64,000 bases of DNA from Rhodospirillales bacterium. GTDB taxonomy: Bacteria; Pseudomonadota; Alphaproteobacteria; BOG-932; Roseiterribacteraceae. Shown piece by piece: positions 25,995 through 32,991 of this stretch. The notes below the pieces were generated by a model. That model saw only the letters and a program-made list of their open reading frames with translations. It was not told the origin of the DNA and made no database searches. Numbering within the stretch: the stretch's first letter is position 1; every line of letters begins with the position of its first letter. The stretch is from positions 1 to 64,000 of the forward strand of contig JAQGIE010000045.1 of the NCBI GenBank assembly GCA_028291365.1, written 5' to 3'. The translations under genes were made by a program, and so were the position numbers.

Positions 25995-26451
25995 CCTTGG
26001 CAACTCCTCGTAGACAGGAATCAATGCTCGCTGCCTTGCCGGACATCTGCTGCTCCAGCGCATAGAAACCGGCGCGAGCGGTGTCGTAATAAAGCCAGGC
26101 CTCGACCGCGCAGTCGCGTCCGCGCCAGGTCCAGATGCGCGCCGCGCCCGCTTCGCGCTCTTCGCTCGGCACGCCAAGCTGCGCCCTGAGCTGCGCGTCG
26201 GACAGGCCGACCAGCTTGGCCGGCATCGCCCGAGGACTCTGGGACGGTGGCAGCACTTCTTCGGGCGGCGGAATGGTGCCAGGCGGCAAGCTCGGCACCG
26301 CGCCTGCGACCTTGGGCGAAACCGAATTGCGCTGTGCCTTGTAGTCCTTGGGCAGGTATTTGCGCCAATCGACCTCGGACTGCGCCGTCGGCTGGACGCA
26401 ACCGGCCACGATCAGCGGCAGCAACAGAAGGAGGCATCGGCGGCACGGCAT
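25987..26451 (-). CDS. Predicted lipoprotein upstream of chvI
   Basis: A 154-aa protein with a lipoprotein signal: MPCRRCLLLLLPLIVAGC, with the lipobox LIVAGC and lipidation at C18. A Pro-rich linker follows (about 50-80: SLPPGTIPPPEEVLPPSQSP). A short C-terminal domain has LVGLSDAQLRAQLGVPSEER and two Cys near the ends (RGRDCAVEAW, SIDSCLRG). This looks like the small SmpA/OmlA-type outer-membrane lipoproteins, but the match is by eye. Co-transcribed with a ChvI/ChvG-like pair, it may be a sensor accessory or an envelope target. Confidence 0.82.
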   Translation of the reverse strand: MPCRRCLLLLLPLIVAGCVQPTAQSEVDWRKYLPKDYKAQRNSVSPKVAGAVPSLPPGTIPPPEEVLPPSQSPRAMPAKLVGLSDAQLRAQLGVPSEEREAGAARIWTWRGRDCAVEAWLYYDTARAGFYALEQQMSGKAASIDSCLRGVAKGA

Positions 26452-26608
26452 CCTGCGCAATAACGGTGGTTGACTGGGAATGTCCCCATGACACGCATCT
26501 TTCCCGCGAATCCGGTGACATAGATGTGACGTCGCCGACAATCCCGTGACCTCGCTTGTGAAACGGGATCGGGCTCGACCAACTGCGGTTGAACACGACG
26601 AGCCGCCC
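26452..26608. promoter_or_regulatory. Divergent promoter region with GTGAC direct repeats
   Basis: Between the lipoprotein-chvIG operon and the surface-protein gene, GTGAC occurs at 26515, 26526 and 26546. The spacings are 11 and 20 bases, close to helical periods, and further TGAC copies lie at 26471 and 26489. OmpR-family regulators bind direct repeats about 10-11 bp apart, so these are candidates for the adjacent ChvI-like protein. No gene is present. Confidence 0.35.
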
Positions 26609-27163
26609 ATGAACCACGCACCCAAACCCATTTTCCGATTGACCCGCCGCGCCAGGCTTGTGGCGCTGGCTGCGTTGGTGCTCGGCCTGCAGGCGGTTGG
26701 TACGCTGGCCTGGGCCGAACCGCGCCAGGACGGTGTGCCGCAGACTACCATGGCGTCGGTGATGCCGGCACCCGTGCGCGTGATGCCGGCGCCATACGGG
26801 CTCGATCGCGGCACCTGCGACCGCGGCGCGCTGTCGAGCGAGATCGGTGCGGGCAAGCCGCGCCGCGCAACGGTCGGCGGCGGCGTACTGGGGACGCTGG
26901 TCGGCGCCGAGCTGGGCCGCACGATGGACGAGGCCGACCAGGTCTGCGTTGCGCAGGCGCTCGAATACGCGCCCGACCGCGCGCTTGTGATCTGGGCCGC
27001 GCATGACGGCGAACAACTCACCATCGCGCCCGAAACGACGTTTGAACGCGAAGGCGGCTGGTGCCGCACCTACCGCGTGACCGCCGACGTCGACGGCCAC
27101 CGCACCAGTACGCTTGGTACCGCATGCCGTGGACCTGACGGCATGTGGCGGGCCAACGGATAA
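26609..27163 (+). CDS. Secreted glycine-zipper surface-antigen-like protein
   Basis: A 184-aa exported protein with a signal peptide (1-36, ending LAWAEP). A Pro/Met-rich segment follows. About residues 75-115 form a glycine-zipper-like stretch (GAGKPRRATVGGGVLGTLVGAELGRTMDEAD), as in 17-kDa surface antigen/Rickettsia-type lipoproteins, though no lipobox Cys is present. The C-terminal part has paired Cys and a WCRTYRVTADVDG motif typical of this family. ATG 26609 is preceded by ACGAG only. It is divergent from the chvIG operon and may be one of its envelope targets. Confidence 0.8.
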   Translation: MNHAPKPIFRLTRRARLVALAALVLGLQAVGTLAWAEPRQDGVPQTTMASVMPAPVRVMPAPYGLDRGTCDRGALSSEIGAGKPRRATVGGGVLGTLVGAELGRTMDEADQVCVAQALEYAPDRALVIWAAHDGEQLTIAPETTFEREGGWCRTYRVTADVDGHRTSTLGTACRGPDGMWRANG

Positions 27164-27174
27164 GGATCAGGAAC

Positions 27175-27324
27175 ATGGACGAACTCGATTTCGACATGCC
27201 GACCGATGAGTCGCTTCTCTCCGCACTGCTGACGCTCAGCGCCGCCGCGCCACCTCGCGCGCGCCGCCACTATTTCGGCGACGACGAACTGTTCACGATG
27301 CCGGAGCCCGACCGCCGCTCGTGA
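27175..27324 (+). CDS. Small acidic protein (49 aa), unknown
   Basis: A 49-aa reading frame 11 bases after the surface-protein gene, with AAGGA/AGGAAC upstream of ATG 27175. The sequence opens MDELDFDMPTDESLLSALL and ends FTMPEPDRRS. It is acidic at both ends, with a short Arg-rich centre (APPRARRHYFGDDE). No family was recognised. Tight spacing, a ribosome binding site and the hairpin after its stop suggest a real gene of a two-gene unit. Confidence 0.55.
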   Translation: MDELDFDMPTDESLLSALLTLSAAAPPRARRHYFGDDELFTMPEPDRRS

Positions 27325-27328
27325 AGCC

Positions 27329-27419
27329 TTTCGTGGTGTACTGACGCTGGTTCTGCTCTCCCCAGCACACCACGAAAAAGCGCCCGCCTGTTGCTCGCGC
27401 CGGAGCGACAGGCGGGCGC
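27329..27419 (+). terminator. Two consecutive hairpins, probable transcription end
   Basis: TTTCGTGGTGT (27329-27339) pairs with its complement at 27367-27377. A second, stronger stem GCGCCCGCCTGT (27380-27391) pairs with 27408-27419. Neither has a strong T tract after it (ACTTACTTTC follows). They sit between the plus-strand small gene and the convergent VOC gene and may end transcription from both sides. Confidence 0.5.
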
Positions 27420-27458
27420 ACTTACTTTCAGGCCGGGATTTACGCCGGCAATGACGCG

Positions 27459-27872
27459 CTAGGGCGCCGTTTCGGTCGGATCGGGCCGGTAGGTGCCGAA
27501 ATGCCAGAGATGGCCTTCGGGATCGCGCGCCGAATAATCACGCGATCCGTAATCGGTGTCTCGCAGCGCGACTTCGACCGATGCGCCCGCCGCGACGGCG
27601 CGCGCGTGATGCGCGTCGATCTCGGCGACGACCATGTAGACGGTATGCGTGACGCCGCCCGTGGTCATCGGGTCGAGCTGGCCGCAATGATCGTTGCGCC
27701 GCGTGCCCAGCATCAGGCAGGCACCGTCATGCCACAGCTGCGCATGCGCGATGGTGCCGTCGGGGCCGGGCACGATCATGCCGCGCGTCAGGCCGAAGGC
27801 ACGGCTGAGAAATTCGATCGCGGCCGGGGCGTCGCGATATTGCAGACCGGGAATCAACATCGAAGCACTCAT
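27459..27872 (-). CDS. VOC-family (glyoxalase/bleomycin-resistance-like) protein
   Basis: A 137-aa VOC-superfamily protein with the usual paired beta-alpha-beta-beta-beta modules. It starts LIPGLQYRDAPAAIEFLSRAFG and ends RDYSARDPEGHLWHFGTY, both hallmark stretches of the PhnB/glyoxalase-like subgroup. Metal-site residues would be the His near ..GTIAHAQLWHDG, the His of GGVTHTVYMVV and the Glu of PEGHLW. It follows the AraC regulator by 77 bases on the same strand. Substrate is unknown. Confidence 0.87.
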   Translation of the reverse strand: MSASMLIPGLQYRDAPAAIEFLSRAFGLTRGMIVPGPDGTIAHAQLWHDGACLMLGTRRNDHCGQLDPMTTGGVTHTVYMVVAEIDAHHARAVAAGASVEVALRDTDYGSRDYSARDPEGHLWHFGTYRPDPTETAP

Positions 27873-27949
27873 TGGTAGGGGAACGATGGTGCGAGCCTAG
27901 CGCCGCGCCCGATCCGCTTCTTGTACGTTTGGTACCTCGGAACGTCGTC

Positions 27950-28813
27950 TCAGAAATCACCGGCGATGCCGCCCTCGTCAGGCACGGCGTGCTTGAGCAG
28001 TTCGCGCGGCGTGGCACCCGCAAAGCCGCGAAAGTCGCGCAGCAGATGCGCCTGATCGTGATAGCCGCAAGCAAGCGCGATCTCGACCGCCGGCATGTTT
28101 CCGCGCCGGAACAGCGCCAGCGCCTGTTGGAAGCGCAGCAGCCGGGCCACCGGCTTGGGCGCCAGGCCGATCGTCTCGTGAAAACGGATGCCGAGATGCT
28201 TGCGGCTCCAGCCGAGTTCGGCAGCGAGATCCTTGATTGCGACCCGGCCGCCGGTGGCGACCAGCCGCGCCCAGGCATGTTCGACTTCGCGTGCCTCCGG
28301 CGCCTCGCCGAGCAGGCGGGGCGTGATCCAGCCGAGCAGCAGCGCGAAACAGGACGGCCAGTCGGGCGCGTTGGCGAGCCGTTCGATCAGCGCCGCGCCG
28401 TCGGGGCCGGCGACGTCGTCGAATTCGACCGTCCGGTGCGCCAGGGCCGACATGTTCACCCGCAGCAGACGGTGCGCGCCCAGCGGTGTCAGATCGACTT
28501 GCACGCCGCGCTGCGAACCGGCGCTTTCGGTCACGGTCGGGCGATCGTCCAGCCCGGCGATGAAACCGCGGCGATGCCGGTAGAAGATCCCGCCCGGTTG
28601 CGTGCGATCTTGGATCCAGACCGGCGGGCCCAGTTCCAGCAACAGGGCGATGCTGGCGCCGGGCAATTCACGCCGGCTCAGCGACACGGTGCTGCGCTCG
28701 TCATAGGCGCAGATGCGATGCACGTAGGGGCGCAGCCGGGCCGGCGGCGGCAGGAACGCCATCTCCCAACGATGGTCCTCGCCTTCGTGTCGGACGATGC
28801 GCGGTTCGACCAT
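27950..28813 (-). CDS. AraC-family transcriptional regulator
   Basis: A 287-aa regulator. The C-terminal AraC DNA-binding domain (about 185-275) contains VAIKDLAAELGWSRKHLGIRF and EIALACGYHDQAHLLRDFRGFAGATPRELL, its two helix-turn-helix units. The N-terminal 170 residues form a sensor with FLPPPARLRPYVHRICAYDE and LGAHRLLRVNMSALAHRTVEFDD, common in AraC proteins paired with VOC or DoxX-type genes. I choose ATG 28813; the open frame runs further upstream without conserved sequence. It likely controls the VOC gene behind it. Confidence 0.87.
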   Translation of the reverse strand: MVEPRIVRHEGEDHRWEMAFLPPPARLRPYVHRICAYDERSTVSLSRRELPGASIALLLELGPPVWIQDRTQPGGIFYRHRRGFIAGLDDRPTVTESAGSQRGVQVDLTPLGAHRLLRVNMSALAHRTVEFDDVAGPDGAALIERLANAPDWPSCFALLLGWITPRLLGEAPEAREVEHAWARLVATGGRVAIKDLAAELGWSRKHLGIRFHETIGLAPKPVARLLRFQQALALFRRGNMPAVEIALACGYHDQAHLLRDFRGFAGATPRELLKHAVPDEGGIAGDF

Positions 28814-29021
28814 CAGAACTCTCGCCTGTTGCACGGCCAGTCTATCCGCCAAATTCGCCAGCGCCGAAGCCCCTTCGCAATTGCACACAGGGACGAGATT
28901 TCCGTCGCGACCGCATCGACTCTTCGCCCGCGGCCGTGCCACGCTTGGCCTGCGCCTGCGCCCTCCGCAGAAGGGGACGCGGCCTCGCAGGAATCGACCC
29001 AACTCAAGCAGAGGAGGAACG

Positions 29022-31067
29022 ATGGCGACGCGCATGATCGGACCGCGCACGGCGGTTCTGGTCGGCCCGTATACCGCGGGCAAGACCACGCTTTTTGAAG
29101 CGCTGCTCCATATGTCGGGCGCCATTCCGCGCAAAGGCGCGGTCGCGGCCGGAACCTGCGTCGGCGACGGCGGTCCCGAGGCGCGCGCCCGCCAGACCAC
29201 GATCGAGCCCAACCTCGCCCACACGACCTATCTCGGCGACGCCTGGACGCTGATCGACGCGCCCGGTTCGGTCGAGTTGAGCCTCGACGCGCAGGCCTGC
29301 GCCATGATCGCGGATATCGTCGTGCTGGTCGCCGAGGGCGATCCCGACCGCGCCGTCGCGCTGGCGCCCTGGTTGCGCTTCCTCGACGCGCAACGCATTC
29401 CGCATGTCGTCTTCGTCAACAAGATGGACAAGGCGGCGCACCGGCTGCGCGACGTGCTCGCCGCGTTCCAGCTCGTTGCGCCGAAAAAGCTGGTGCTGCG
29501 CGAAGTGCCGATCCGTGAAGGCGACCAGGTCGTCGGCTATGTCGATCTGGTAAGCGAGCGCGCCTGGCGTTTCCGCCCCAACCAGAAATCCGACCTGGTC
29601 GAGTTGCCGGACTCGACGCTGCCGCGCGAACGCGAAGCGCGCCAGGAATTGCTCGAGGCGATCGCCGACTTCGACGATGCGATCCTCGAACAGCTGCTCG
29701 AAGACCGCGCGCCGGCGACGAGCGAGATCTACGCGCAGCTTGCCAAGGACGTGGCCGAAGAAACGCTGGTGCCGGTGTTCTTCGGCTCGGCCGAGAACTC
29801 CAACGGCGTGCGTCGGTTGTGGAAGGCGCTGCGTCACGAAGCGCCCGACGCGTCGCGCGCGGCTGCGCGCCTGGCGGTGCCGGACAGTGACGAGCTCAGC
29901 GCCACCGTGTTCAAGACGCTGCATCAGCCGCATGCGGGCAAGTTGTCCCTGGCGCGGCTGTGGTGCGGCAAGGCAAGCGAAGGCATGTCGATCGGCGGCC
30001 GCCGGCTTGCCGGCCTCTACCGCGTATTCGGCAGCGAGCTTCGAAAGCTCAGTGAGACCGGCGCAAGCGAGGCGGTCGCGGGGGACGTGATCGCGCTGGC
30101 GCGTCTCGACGAACTGCTCACCGGCCAGCGCATCGGCCTCGACGGCAAAGGCGTCGAGATCGCCAACTGGCCGTTGGCGCCGCAGCCGACCTACACGCTG
30201 GCGCTGCAGCCCGCCGACCGCAAGGACGAGGTCAAACTCACCGCCGGTCTGCACAAGCTGATCGACGAGGATCCGTCGCTGTCGATCAGCCATGACGGCG
30301 ACACCGGCCAATTGCTGCTGCACGGGCAGGGCGACATCCATCTCGCCATCGCGGTCGAGCGGATGAAGAGCCGCTTCAACGTCGCCGTCGTCACCGCGCC
30401 GCCGCGCGTCGGCTACAAGGAGACGATCCGAAAACCGGCCAAGCAGCATGCGCGGCACAAGCGACAGACCGGTGGGCACGGCCAGTTCGGCGACGTGCAT
30501 GTCGAAGTGCGGCCGCAGCCGCGCGGCGCTGGCTATGCGTTCGAGAACAAGGTGGTCGGCGGCGCCATACCGAAGAACTACATTCCTGCGGTCGATGTCG
30601 GCATTCGCGACGCGCTCGCCAAAGGCCCGCTCGGCTTTCCGGTGGTCGATGTCGCGGTGGCGCTCGTCGACGGCACCTATCACGCGGTCGACAGCTCGGA
30701 TCAGGCCTTCCGCACCACCGGCTGGCTGGCGATGCAGGAAGCGCTGCCGAAATGCGAACCGGTGCTGCTCGAACCGATCCTGGAATTGAAGATCCAGGTG
30801 CCCAACGGCTTCACCGCCAAGGTGCACGGCATCGTGTCGGCGCGGCGCGGCCAGATCGTCGGGCTCGCCGCGCGCGACGGCTGGCCGGGTTGGGACGAGA
30901 TGTGCTGCCGCCTGCCGGCCAGCGAAACGCTCGACCTTGCCACCGAGCTGCGCTCGGCGACGCTCGGCGTCGGCACCTTCACCACGCGCTTCGATCACCT
31001 GCAGGAAGTGACCGGCAAGCTCGCCGACCGCATCGTCGAGGAGCGGAAGCGAGCCATCGCGGCCTAA
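29022..31067 (+). CDS. EF-G-like GTPase paralog (elongation factor G-like)
   Basis: A 681-aa translational-GTPase paralog. GAGGAGG lies ideally before ATG 29022. The P-loop is GPYTAGKT (14-21) and G4 is NKMD (133-136). The EF-G domain IV motif GGHGQFGDV and the domain V region are present, so the five-domain layout is retained. G3 reads DAPGSVE: the catalytic His after PG in true EF-G is Ser here (S83). The switch-I motif is also altered (RARQTTIEPN). Such paralogs accompany normal fusA in many alphaproteobacteria; their role is unclear. It stands alone, divergent from the AraC gene. Confidence 0.9.
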   Translation: MATRMIGPRTAVLVGPYTAGKTTLFEALLHMSGAIPRKGAVAAGTCVGDGGPEARARQTTIEPNLAHTTYLGDAWTLIDAPGSVELSLDAQACAMIADIVVLVAEGDPDRAVALAPWLRFLDAQRIPHVVFVNKMDKAAHRLRDVLAAFQLVAPKKLVLREVPIREGDQVVGYVDLVSERAWRFRPNQKSDLVELPDSTLPREREARQELLEAIADFDDAILEQLLEDRAPATSEIYAQLAKDVAEETLVPVFFGSAENSNGVRRLWKALRHEAPDASRAAARLAVPDSDELSATVFKTLHQPHAGKLSLARLWCGKASEGMSIGGRRLAGLYRVFGSELRKLSETGASEAVAGDVIALARLDELLTGQRIGLDGKGVEIANWPLAPQPTYTLALQPADRKDEVKLTAGLHKLIDEDPSLSISHDGDTGQLLLHGQGDIHLAIAVERMKSRFNVAVVTAPPRVGYKETIRKPAKQHARHKRQTGGHGQFGDVHVEVRPQPRGAGYAFENKVVGGAIPKNYIPAVDVGIRDALAKGPLGFPVVDVAVALVDGTYHAVDSSDQAFRTTGWLAMQEALPKCEPVLLEPILELKIQVPNGFTAKVHGIVSARRGQIVGLAARDGWPGWDEMCCRLPASETLDLATELRSATLGVGTFTTRFDHLQEVTGKLADRIVEERKRAIAA

Positions 31068-31213
31068 GGCCGGATTGAAGAACTTATCGGTGTTGAATTG
31101 TTTGCTGCGCGTCGCCCCGCGCTGGGAATTCGCGCGTCAGGTGCGCTGTAAAAAGCAACCTCCAAGCTTCGGCGCCGGTTGTTCTTTTGGCAGTGATTGC
31201 CAGGAGAGTCCCG

Positions 31214-31381
31214 ATGCCCGACACGAAACATCCTCGTCAGATTCCGACCGCACCTGATCCGTCGCTGTTCGCCGACTCGCCGGCACCGCAGGACATGGCG
31301 CTCAACATTCGCACCACCGGTTCGCCGCGGCCGCCCGCGCTCGACAAGCAGAGCGGTACCGATCGCAAAGGCCCGTCGTGA
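31214..31381 (+). CDS. Small Pro-rich protein (55 aa), unknown
   Basis: A 55-aa frame with AGGAGAG seven bases before ATG 31214. It is hydrophilic and Pro-rich (APDPSLFADSPAPQDMA, TTGSPRPPALDKQSGTDRKG) and likely disordered. No family was recognised. It is followed 28 bases later by another frame of exactly the same length and similar composition. The preceding 146 bases (31068-31213) hold no gene and no clear terminator. Confidence 0.55.
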   Translation: MPDTKHPRQIPTAPDPSLFADSPAPQDMALNIRTTGSPRPPALDKQSGTDRKGPS

Positions 31382-31409
31382 GCGGCGCCAACAGAAAACG
31401 GGTGAAGAC

Positions 31410-31577
31410 ATGAGCGCCAAGAAACCAAGCGGGCCCGATCCCGTCCTGACCGCCGAGCGCGAACCGAACGAAGACGCGATGCTGCAAAAAGCGCGGCCCC
31501 GCGGCTCGCCGCTGGCCGAGAAGACGGCGGACCAGAAGAGCAAAGGCGGGCCCATCGCGGACAAAGGCCAGCCCTGA
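31410..31577 (+). CDS. Small Lys/Pro-rich protein (55 aa), unknown
   Basis: A 55-aa frame starting MSAKKPSGPDPVLTAEREPN and ending KSKGGPIADKGQP. It is charged, lacks hydrophobic segments and is likely disordered. It resembles the previous frame in length, in an internal GSP motif and in a KG near the C-terminus, so a tandem origin is possible but not shown. The ribosome binding site is weak (GGTGAAG). Function is unknown. Confidence 0.5.
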   Translation: MSAKKPSGPDPVLTAEREPNEDAMLQKARPRGSPLAEKTADQKSKGGPIADKGQP

Positions 31578-31639
31578 ACCGGTCTGCCTGCCGCGTGGAT
31601 CACGCCAGGACGACGAGGGGCTCGACTTTCCGGGGAAGG

Positions 31640-31654
31640 GAACATAAAGAGAAC
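31640..31654 (+). promoter_or_regulatory. Alphaproteobacterial LexA (SOS) box
   Basis: GAACATAAAGAGAAC reads GAAC-N7-GAAC (extended GAACA-N6-GAACA), the direct-repeat LexA site of alphaproteobacteria. It lies 45 bases before ATG 31700, where a repressor site is expected. No minus-strand gene is served by it, so the unknown gene at 31700 is the probable SOS target. Confidence 0.7.
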
Positions 31655-31699
31655 ATCTGAGCCCGAGTCACCGACCCGTCAGCCCCAGAGGTTCGCCCC

Positions 31700-32065
31700 A
31701 TGACCGTCCATGTCTTGTTGCCGTTCCACCTGAATTTCGAGGCCGATCGCGACCTGCAGCAGGCAGCCGGGCCGTCCTCCGCTTCGCGCCAGGCGATGGC
31801 ATGCCGCTGGCTCCGCCGCGGCATCCAGCTCTATCGCGAACAGGGGTGGGGCGCCTCGGGGGCGGCGGCGCTCGACCCGCCGGTGCGCACCATGCTTCTG
31901 CCGCTGACGACCGACGAGACCGCGGTGATCGACGAGATCCGCACCATCGCCGAAGGCGGTGACGAGCTGCAGGCGGTGCTGCATTCGCTGCTGTGGAACG
32001 GCAGCCTGTTCGAGTACGAGCCGGCGATGTCGGACCTCGAGCTGATGGCCTTCGCCGCCGAATAA
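31700..32065 (+). CDS. Unknown protein (121 aa), probable SOS-regulated
   Basis: A 121-aa cytoplasmic protein with no recognised family. The N-terminus MTVHVLLPFHLNFEADRDLQ is followed by a helical RQAMACRWLRRGIQLYREQG segment and a C-terminal acidic helix pair (TTDETAVIDEIRTIAEGGDE, LLWNGSLFEYEPAMSDLELM). There is no signal peptide or membrane segment. AGAGG lies before ATG 31700 and a canonical LexA box 45 bases upstream. A DNA-damage-related role is therefore suspected, on regulation alone. Confidence 0.65.
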   Translation: MTVHVLLPFHLNFEADRDLQQAAGPSSASRQAMACRWLRRGIQLYREQGWGASGAAALDPPVRTMLLPLTTDETAVIDEIRTIAEGGDELQAVLHSLLWNGSLFEYEPAMSDLELMAFAAE

Positions 32066-32092
32066 GCGGGCCCGAACTCAGCGGACCGGAAC

Positions 32093-32401
32093 TCAGCCGG
32101 CCGGGCTGGACGCTTCGATGAAACCGTCGGGCGTCCACTCGACCTCATTGCCGAGATCCCGACCCTGCGACAGCAGCACGATCAGCGCTGCGGCGCCGTG
32201 CGTCTCGATATGTTCGCGGTTGGCCTGCAGGAACGCGATCAGCGCGTCGCCATCGTCGAGCGCGCCGTCATAGCCGAAGCTTCGAAAGGACGGCGCCTTG
32301 ATGCGCACGCGCCGCGTTGCATGGGCGATGCGGGCATAGGTGTAGACGACCTGTTCGGCAGGATTCCAGCTATCCGGGAGAGGACCTTCGAGCCGGAACA
32401 T
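32093..32401 (-). CDS. Unknown protein (102 aa)
   Basis: A 102-aa frame: MFRLEGPLPDSWNPAEQVVY, a basic central ARIAHATRRVRIKAPSFRSFG stretch, and a helix AFLQANREHIETHGAAALIVLL. It has no signal peptide and no family I recognise. It converges with the 31700 gene (28-base gap) and lies downstream of the response regulator on the same strand. Coding is plausible from composition and length, but the ribosome binding site is unconvincing. Confidence 0.5.
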   Translation of the reverse strand: MFRLEGPLPDSWNPAEQVVYTYARIAHATRRVRIKAPSFRSFGYDGALDDGDALIAFLQANREHIETHGAAALIVLLSQGRDLGNEVEWTPDGFIEASSPAG

Positions 32402-32453
32402 GGGCGGACTCAGCGCCGCAAAACCGCACCATGCAAGTGTTCAATGGTCGCGG

Positions 32454-32831
32454 TCAGTGAATGGCGCGCGTCAACTGCGCCGACGCCCCGTCCAGCGCGG
32501 TCTTGAGGGCGAAGCGAGTCAAAGGCTTGAGGACGAACCCGACGCCGACTTCGCGGGTCAGCATCTGGATTGCGGGGCTGGACGAGCCGCTGGTGAACAA
32601 GGTCGGGATGCCGCTGCGCGATCGTAGGATCCGCGCCAGCGAAATGCCGTCGATGCCGGCACCGAGATTGACGTCGATGAGGGCCAAGCTGAACCCATCG
32701 GCGCGCCCGGTCCGCAGCGCTTCTTCGGTGCTGATGACGGGAACGCAGACATGACCGTCCTCGCGGAGCAGGTCGCATATCGTCTCAGCCGTCTGGCGAT
32801 CGTCATCGACGACGAGAATTTTGAGCTTCAC
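32454..32831 (-). CDS. Single-domain response regulator (receiver only)
   Basis: A 125-aa stand-alone receiver: ILVVDDDRQTAETICDLLRE, phospho-acceptor D53 (SLALIDVNLG), a T/S switch residue (LFTSGS) and K102 (FVLKPL). There is no output domain, as in CheY-like or SdrG/FixJ-accessory regulators. I choose GTG 32831 just before KLKILVV; the upstream alternative is a TTG at 32918 with a non-conserved leader. No partner kinase is adjacent. Confidence 0.82.
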   Translation of the reverse strand: MKLKILVVDDDRQTAETICDLLREDGHVCVPVISTEEALRTGRADGFSLALIDVNLGAGIDGISLARILRSRSGIPTLFTSGSSSPAIQMLTREVGVGFVLKPLTRFALKTALDGASAQLTRAIH

Positions 32832-32923
32832 GTCACAGCAACGCTCGGGAAACGGAAGAATTGTTGCGAGTTGTTTTGCGCGCCGTGGCGTACGGAACGG
32901 CGCGAACTTTTTGTTCAAAGATC

Positions 32924-32949
32924 GTCACGCCGGCCTTCGCTGGGGTGAC
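32924..32949. repeat. Palindromic REP-like remnant
   Basis: GTCACGCCGGC and GCTGGGGTGAC form an imperfect hairpin around CTTC. This is the common GTCA...TGAC form of intergenic REP-like units. It lies between paoC and the receiver gene. Weaker look-alikes occur at about 20861-20885 and 27430-27450. Confidence 0.5.
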
Positions 32950-32991
32950 GCGAAAACGACTCAGGCGCGCAGAAAAAAGGCACGCGACCGG

